Both the position numbers and the translations under genes were made by a program. The notes below the pieces were generated by a model. It made no database searches. It saw only the letters and a program-made list of their open reading frames with translations, and was not told the origin of the DNA. From NCBI GenBank assembly GCA_022376925.1, contig JAIOJX010000025.1:99537608-99601607 (forward strand): a DNA stretch of 64,000 bases, written 5' to 3'. Source of the DNA: Tragulus kanchil (taxonomy: Eukaryota; Chordata; Mammalia; Artiodactyla; Tragulidae). Position 1 is the first letter of the stretch. Every line of letters starts with the position of its first letter. Positions 57,931 through 64,000 of the stretch are shown here, one piece after another.

Positions 57931-59385
57931 GCATTGTGATTCTCTCTCTACTTTCCTTATCATTTAAAGGACTATTATAAGAATTCAACAAATGTTGATT
58001 TCTTTTCACATTCTCTTTTCAGGTCTCTTATGTTGATTCTATTAAATGAAGTTGCCCCAATTTTGCAGGAAAAGACCTCCCAGAATACAGAGTTGTTTGT
58101 TTACTTACTTAGTTGTGCCAGCTCTTAGCTGTGACACTTGTGATTTTAGTTGTGGCCTGTGAGATCCAGTTCCCTGATCAAGAGATCAAACCTGAGCCCC
58201 CTGCATTAGTAACACAGAGTCTTAGCCATCGGACCATCAGGGAATTTCCCCTAGAGTTATTTGATACAAAAAGTGAAGTGTGAAAGTGTTAGTTGCTTGG
58301 TCACAACTCTTTGCAACCCCATGAACTGTAGTGTCCATGGAATTCTCCAGGTAAGATTAATGGAGTGAGTGGTGTTTCCCCTTCTCTAGGGTATCTTCCC
58401 AACCCAGGGATCGAACTCTGGTTTCTTGAATTGCAGGAAGATTCTTTGCTTTTCGAGCCACCAAATAATCCCTAAATTTTGGAGTCTTTGAAAAAGGAAT
58501 TTCCCCACTTTATGCAAAAAAGTGTTCATTTAGTTGATTCATTGTCAATTGCAACAGTTATGTTCTATAAGATCTCAAAACCATTTGAGGAAAAACAGAC
58601 CAAAGTGCCCAGAGAACAGGCCTCTGTATCAGTTTCTGATTGATACTGTATATCAATACTGCGAACTTGGTAATGTAGAACAACGCAAGTCTCTTACCTC
58701 ACAGTTCTGTGAGGAAAGGTCTCTCATGGCTTGGCTGTATTCTCCACTCAGGGTCTCACACAGGAAATGTTGGCTGACTCTGGTTCTCACCTGCACCTCA
58801 CAATCCTCTTCTAAGCTCATTCATATAGATGGTAGGCAGAATGCAGTTTCTTTTTGTTCTAGGACTGAGGTCCCTGCTTCTTTGCAGGCTACTAGCCAGT
58901 GGCCTCTGTTCTTTTTTTTTTCTTTTCATGTAAGTTCCTTCAAGTCAGCAAAAGCATGTTAAGGCTCTTTCGCATTGTGATTCTCTCTCTACTTTCCTTA
59001 TCATTTAAAGGACTCACGTAAATAGATCAGACCCATGAGGGTCTCTGTATTTTGAGTTCAACTGACTTGGAACTTTAATTACATCTGCAAAACTTGCCAA
59101 CATCAGTACCTGGAACAGTGTTTGGTTAAATAACCAGGAGACAAGACTCTTTTGTGGGTCATCTTAGATTTCTACCTACTACGTCTGCTGTATCTCACTG
59201 TGGGCTGACTTTGGTTTTCATAGCAGTTTCTGCTTAATGATCTTTCCGATGGTTATACTCACAGTATATCAAACAATAGAAACTCTTCAGACTTGTACAA
59301 ATACTCTACTGTTTTCACCACAGCTAGCAACTATACTTTCTCGGAGCCTTGGTCAAACTAGACTTGGAAGGAATATATCCTGTCA

Positions 59386-60139
59386 GACTTCTTTGATGGT
59401 TCAGAAGGTAAAGAATCTGCCTGCAATGCAGGAGACCCAAGTTCGATTCCTGGGTCAGGAAGATCTCCTGAAGAAGGCGAAAGGGGTAAATAGGCAGATT
59501 TGGTAAGGAGGCCATTGGTTTCCAAAGAGGAGGGGTAACAAACATTTTTTAGCCAAGATGCCTTTACCTTGATTGCCATGCCTATGACAATAATCTATTT
59601 TGCTTAAGAACTACTTTAAGCCCAGAGCTAATGTTTATAACAGCAATTTATCTTGCTCAAGGACATGTTGCTCCTCCTTAGCTGTATACCCATGTTATCT
59701 AAAGATGTATCTTGTGAGTGTGGGTTTGCTAAGACTTTTATCACCTTAAAATATTCTTTTGAGCTATTGTTAACCAAGTACGGAACACCTCACCTAGACT
59801 AGTTTCTAGGGGTACTCTTCTATCCTCCTTCCAGTTCCTTTAGTTTGAAACTTTCTCTATCCATTTTTTCATTAGTAAACTTTCTACTGCATGAAGCTCT
59901 GAGTGACCAAAGCCAAGTCTTTTTGATTTCAATGTGAAATCCTCTCCTTTGGAGATCAAGAATCCAACCCTGTTCACGGTAAGCTATCTACTGTCATCTA
60001 GCAAAGGGAATGGCAACCCACTCCAGAATTCTTGCCTGGAGAATTCCATGGACAAAGGAGAATTCCACAAACTGGCAGGCTACATATAGTCCATGGAGTC
60101 ACAAAGAGTCAGACATGACTGAGCGACTATCACACTTCA
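59386..60139 (+). mobile_element. BovA2 SINE split by an LTR insertion
   Basis: The 5' part is 59386-59477, with CCTGCAATGCAGGAGACCCA and a normal B box. The 3' part is 60004-60139, with GGAATGGCAACCCACTCCAG through GACTGAGCGAC. The LTR lies between them. The target-site duplication of the SINE itself, ATATCYTGTCA, is at 59375-59385 and 60140-60150 with one mismatch. Order of events: SINE first, LTR later. Repeated at about 60510-61263. Confidence 0.9.
59478..60003 (+). mobile_element. Solo LTR nested in BovA2 (LTR-2)
   Basis: A 526-bp block starting CGAAAGGGG (expected TG mutated) and ending CTAGCA, flanked by the exact 4-bp duplication AAGG (59474-59477 and 60004-60007), which restores the BovA2 target when counted once. 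It is homologous to the 35135 LTR, for example at GCATGAAGCTCTGAGTGACC and CTCTTCTATCCTCCTTCCA. The AATAAA-equivalent is degraded (TTAGTAAACT). No internal retroviral sequence is present. Repeated at 60602-61127 by duplication 16. Confidence 0.82.
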
Positions 60140-60601
60140 ATATCTTGTCAAGGCTGTGCCCAGCAGGGTATAGGACCAGTTGAGAATGCCAGTTGAGAAT
60201 GAGATTATAGTGTTATGTGTGTGTATGCATTTTATTTGATTTGTCTAGGTCCAGATGATTGAAAAACCCCATTATTAAGAATGCTATGAATAGTATTCCA
60301 TATGCAGAGGTATGCCTTGTCTTTCCTTGTTTCTGCTCTGTATCGCCAAGGTTATTATGCAGGTTTTGTAAACTGATCAGATCACTTTCCAATTGGCATG
60401 CCATCAGCCTAATGATATTAGAAAAATACCCAAATTAAAATCTCTACCCCTGATGGTGACCCCTGCAGTGCCTTGGTCAAACTAGACTTGGAAGGAATAT
60501 ATCCTGTCAGACTTCTTTGATGGTTCAGAAGGTAAAGAATCTGCCTGCAATGCAGGAGACCCAAGTTCGATTCCTGGGTCAGGAAGATCTCCTGAAGAAG
60601 G

Positions 60602-61127
60602 CGAAAGGGGTAAATAGGCAGATTTGGTAAGGAGGCCATTGGTTTCCAAAGAGGAGGGGTAACAAACATTTTTTAGCCAAGATGCCTTTACCTTGATTGC
60701 CATGCCTATGACAATAATCTATTTTGCTTAAGAACTACTTTAAGCCCAGAGCTAATGTTTATAACAGCAATTTATCTTGCTCAAGGACATGTTGCTCCTC
60801 CTTAGCTGTATACCCATGTTATCTAAAGATGTATCTTGTGAGTGTGGGTTTGCTAAGACTTTTATCACCTTAAAATATTCTTTTGAGCTATTGTTAACCA
60901 AGTACGGAACACCTCACCTAGACTAGTTTCTAGGGGTACTCTTCTATCCTCCTTCCAGTTCCTTTAGTTTGAAACTTTCTCTATCCATTTTTTCATTAGT
61001 AAACTTTCTACTGCATGAAGCTCTGAGTGACCAAAGCCAAGTCTTTTTGATTTCAATGTGAAATCCTCTCCTTTGGAGATCAAGAATCCAACCCTGTTCA
61101 CGGTAAGCTATCTACTGTCATCTAGCA
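60602..61127 (+). mobile_element. Solo LTR-2, copy within duplication 16
   Basis: The same LTR as at 59478, shifted by 1124 bp with the surrounding BovA2, so not an independent integration. Confidence 0.82.
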
Positions 61128-61576
61128 AAGGGAATGGCAACCCACTCCAGAATTCTTGCCTGGAGAATTCCATGGACAAAGGAGAATTCCACAAACTGGC
61201 AGGCTACATATAGTCCATGGAGTCACAAAGAGTCAGACATGACTGAGCGACTATCACACTTCAATATCTTGTCAAGGCTGTGCCCAGCAGGGTATAGGAC
61301 CAGTTGAGAATGCCAGTTGAGAATGAGATTATAGTGTTATGTGTGTGTATGCATTTTATTTGATTTGTCTAGGTCCAGATGATTGAAAAACCCCATTATT
61401 AAGAATGCTATGAATAGTATTCCATATGCAGAGGTATGCCTTGTCTTTCCTTGTTTCTGCTCTGTATCGCCAAGGTTATTATGCAGGTTTTGTAAACTGA
61501 TCAGATCACTTTCCAATTGGCATGCCATCAGCCTAATGATATTAGAAAAAATACCCAAATTAAAAAATCTACTTGA

Positions 61577-61905
61577 TGGGCTTCCCCTGGTGGTCCAGTG
61601 GGTAAGGACACCGCCTTGCAGTGCAAGGGGCGCTGGTTCGATCCCTGGCCTGGGAAGATCCCACGTGCCGCGGAGTGGCTGGACGGATGTGTCCAATTAC
61701 AGAGCTGGGGCTCTGGGGCGCATGAGCCCAGAGCCGGCACTCTGCAGCGACAGACGCCACTGTGATGGGAGGCCCACAGGAGCCAAAGAACAAAGACCGA
61801 TGAAAATAGAGAAGTGAAAAGACCAATGGAAGTGGCATGCCAGTTCCCCTCCCTCCCCAACCCGACCCCCGCCCAAAACAAATAAATAAATAAATCTTAA
61901 AAAAA
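61577..61905 (+). mobile_element. T+ type SINE, full length with GC-rich tail
   Basis: A second full-length member with GC-rich segment (about 61845-61875) and AATAAATAAATAAATCTT before the A-run. AAAAAATCTACTTGA flanks it exactly (61562-61576 and 61906-61920). It shares most of its length with the copy at 53491 but differs at scattered sites, so the two are separate insertions. Confidence 0.95.
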
Positions 61906-61920
61906 AAAAAATCTACTTGA

Positions 61921-62469
61921 AAGAATCATGTAATTTTTCAATCAGAAAGAGGAAAGCACTAAGATAATGATATACATGTACAGACAACAACATGACTATA
62001 ACATGATATATTTTCTGGATCCTGGCAGTAGTTGTAGTCTCTGTCTAATTCTTCCCACATACAAAATTGGCTAGATTCTAGTTCTTTGATGATTTCATTG
62101 GACCTGTCGTCTCTTGACTTCTTATGTGAGAATATCTATTTTCCTCATTTTGTAGGCCCTTTTTATTTATTGCTTTTTCAGTTCCTTATATTCAAAGGCA
62201 CTTTAACAAGCAATAACCTCTTGTCATTTTATTACATCCCTCTACAGAACAGGGAAATGAAAATGAGTCCTCTTTATTGTTTGCTGACAAATACGGTGGA
62301 AGTTCTACTGGACCCTGAAGAATAAGCTAGAGATTATGGTGTTCTGTGTGTGTGTGCAGTTTATTTGATTTCTCTAGGTCCAGACGACTGAAAAACCCAT
62401 TTTATGGTCTATCCAAACAAGTTTTGAAATAGTGTAAAGGTCAGAGTATTAACAAAAGTGATATTCAAA
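61921..62469 (-). other. KCNIP4 intron, no exon seen
   Basis: Includes a stretch of about 75 bp (62331-62400) related to 61324-61400; see findings. Otherwise nothing recognised. Confidence 0.4.
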
Positions 62470-62650
62470 AGTGATATCACCCATGGTCTACTGGGCACTG
62501 AGCCTGCTCCTGATACATGTTATCACTGAATTCTCATAACAAGCAGAGGAGGTAGATATTTTATCACATAATACAAAAGAAATGAGGAGTTTAAGAAACT
62601 TCTCCAACATTACACAGATATTAAGAAGTAGTAGAGATCAGAATCTGAGT
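62470..62650 (-). mobile_element. MIR SINE
   Basis: GGGCACTGAGCCTGCTCCTG, AAATGAGGAGTTTAAGAAAC and GTAGTAGAGATCAGAATCTG follow reverse-complement MIR. Confidence 0.7.
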
Positions 62651-62826
62651 TTGACTATAAAGCTTTATAGTCAAAGCTTACAAAGCTGCTGCTGTGAAAG
62701 GCAAATGTAACTATAGAAAAGAAAAATAAACCAATAGAAAACTAATTATTTTAATTTTTTCAACCCTACTAATTTACCAAAAATCATTCATCTTTGATTC
62801 AACAAATATTCCTGAATTACCAAGAA

Positions 62827-63225
62827 CAGTGGAGATGATCATACTAAGTGAAGTCAGATAAACACACATATGATATCTTTATATGCAGAATCTAAGAAAA
62901 CATTGATACAAATGAACTTATTTACAAAACAGAAATAGACTCACAGGCTTAGAGAAAAAACTGATGGTTATGGGGGAAGAGTGGAGGCGGGGGAGGAATA
63001 CTGGGGGAGTTTGAAATTGACATGGTACACAATGCTATATTTAAAACAAATAACCTGCAAGGATCTAGTGGACAGCACAGGGAACTCTGCTCAATACTCT
63101 GTAACAACCTAAATGGGAAAAGAATTAGAAAAACAATAGATACCTGTGTGTATAACTGAATCACTCTGCCGTGCGCTTCGAAACTAACAACGTTGTTAAT
63201 AAATGATACTACAATATAAAATAAA
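62827..63225 (+). mobile_element. L1 LINE 3' UTR end
   Basis: AAATGAACTTATTTACAAAA, CAGAAATAGACTCACAGGCT, GACAGCACAGGGAACTCTGC and AACCTAAATGGGAAAAGAAT are characteristic of artiodactyl L1 3' UTRs; it ends ACAATATAAAATAAA. Only the terminal 0.4 kb is present. Confidence 0.88.
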
Positions 63226-63269
63226 CTTTCATATACATAATTTAAATATACATAAAGGGAGTAATTATC

Positions 63270-63485
63270 CGGGGTCTCAAAAGCTGCCTGGGAGGACAGT
63301 GTCTCGACCTGCACTGCTTCTGGGCTCCCAGGACTGACAGAGGGGCCCCAGAGACCCCCACCTGGTTACTGTTGATCATAGTGCTCATCAGGGTCCCTCT
63401 GGAGCTGGGGACCCGCCGGATGAGCGGCCTTATTTCTGCGAGTTCTATTACACTGTTGAGGCACAAGAGGGCAGCAGTGTCTTCC
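63270..63485 (+). other. GC-rich segment with a short open frame, possible retrocopy remnant
   Basis: Higher GC than its surroundings. The plus-strand frame from about 63338 to a TAG near 63494 reads GAGDPPDERPYFCEFYYTVE and continues EAQEGSSVFQDD, which looks more protein-like than random intron. I do not recognise the parent gene. An in-frame stop lies just upstream and there is no splice context. It could be a decayed processed pseudogene, an unlisted repeat or chance. Confidence 0.25.
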
Positions 63486-63970
63486 AGGATGACTAGAAAC
63501 TCTATTTCTAGTTCCTACACTTTGCCAGTTCTTTGCACAAGCTTGGTGCAAGTCTGAATAGATTTCTTTCTAGAAAACTATTTTCTCTTTATGAAAGGTG
63601 ACAGCTTCTGTGCCCAAGTCTGGTAGAAAAAAAAGTAGCTATTTCAGGGAAAAGGATCCATAGACTATCTCCTTTCTGAATATTATAGTTGGAGCAAGTC
63701 AGCCTTAAACTGTGATCTTTTTTAGCAGTGGGGCTACCCTTAATTTTACTCACTCACAATTGGTAGATGGTAGGTCTAAGGAAACAAACGAGACAATCAC
63801 AAACATTCTAAAGTTTCAGTCTGAAAAATATTAAAAATTTGCTTGCTTGACTACCCATTGGGGGAAAGTTGTAAATCCTCCATAAAACAAAAGCAAATAG
63901 TACCTATGTGGCGCTACTGAGGCTATTGTAAGACTTAACAATATAACCTATATACAGTGTTTAGTGTGAT
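63486..63970 (-). other. KCNIP4 intron, no exon seen
   Basis: Nothing recognised apart from short chance frames. Confidence 0.4.
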
Positions 63971-64000
63971 GTGCATGCTAAGTCTCTTCCATTGTGTCTG
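63971..64000 (-). mobile_element. BovA SINE, cut by the window end
   Basis: GTGCATGCTAAGTCTCTTCC followed by ATTGTGTCTG is the start of a reverse-complement BovA element. Confidence 0.75.

Larger units (their letters stand above)
56929..59014. repeat. Tandem duplication 15, period 1039-1041 bp
   Basis: Copy A is 56929-57973 and copy B 57968-59014, from AGGACTATTATAAGAATTCA to CATTTAAAGGACT. The copies meet at the shared AGGACT. Small differences occur in the SINE parts (GGGAAGTTCCC against GGGAATTTCCCC; GGTGATTCCC against GGTGTTTCCCC). Confidence 0.93.
59346..61564. repeat. Tandem duplication 16, period 1124 bp, 29-bp discordant join
   Basis: Copy A is 59346-60440 and copy B 60470-61564, starting GCCTTGGTCAAACTAGACTT. 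The joining bases 60441-60469 (TCTCTACCCCTGATGG...) resemble a garbled head of the SINE that follows copy B at 61577, as if copy A ended in poor-quality sequence of that SINE. The unit holds a BovA2 interrupted by an LTR. Confidence 0.93.

Noticed and set aside
5301..61564. The repeated about 1.1-kb units as a real satellite, segmental duplication array or CRISPR-like array
   Set aside because: Each unit differs in sequence from the others; only the two copies of each pair match. There is no common repeat and there are no regular spacers.
62949..63314. 121-codon minus-strand frame
   Set aside because: It lies mostly antisense to the L1 3' UTR.

Overview
This window is mammalian nuclear DNA from a ruminant, most likely a pecoran. 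The evidence is the repeat content: BovA2/Bov-tA SINEs, BovB (RTE) LINE 3' ends, artiodactyl-type L1, CHR-like tRNA-derived SINEs and old MIRs. The only recognisable protein-coding gene is KCNIP4 (Kv channel-interacting protein 4), on the minus strand. Its last six coding exons lie between 38862 and 4489 and translate, exon by exon, into the C-terminal two thirds of a KChIP protein (EF-hands 2 to 4, ending in FENVI). The 3' UTR appears to run from 4488 to about 3060. Sequence above 38862 is the intron upstream of the ECPSG exon; the next upstream coding exon (ending GFKN) was not found before the window ends. Sequence below about 3060 lies downstream of the gene.

The dominant structural signal is 16 direct tandem duplications. 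Each unit is 1.04-1.16 kb, the copies are almost identical, and they are scattered from 5301 to 61564. They fit a chain of 2-6 kb pieces whose overlapping ends were joined without being merged. Several junctions carry 2-31 bp of filler. Four of the six KCNIP4 exons are doubled as a result. One of them is 71 nt, so doubling it would break the reading frame; the duplications are therefore best read as false duplications of the assembly. Removing one copy of each leaves about 46 kb of real sequence.

Layout: 1-3060, downstream flank with SINEs; 3060-4536, KCNIP4 3' UTR and last coding exon; 5301-12647, three duplicated blocks with the EF-hand 4, linker and EF-hand 3 exons; 12600-18700, SINEs, MIR and a 5'-truncated L1; 19264-25803, BovB, MIR and BovA2 with two duplications; 26330-29207, old L1 fragment plus the EF-hand 2 exon, doubled; 29865-38440, SINEs, MIRs and a solo LTR; 38793-38862, the ECPSG exon; 39768-48529, four successive duplications; 48530-64000, intron with BovB, SINEs, a solo LTR inside a BovA2, and an L1 3' end.

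The most interesting non-artefact biology is retrotransposon structure. There is a tRNA-derived T+ SINE family with a GC-rich, G4-capable tail and clean target-site duplications. One member has a doubled tail. Two solo LTRs of one family have exact 4-bp target-site duplications, one of them inside a SINE. No new enzymatic or defence system is visible.
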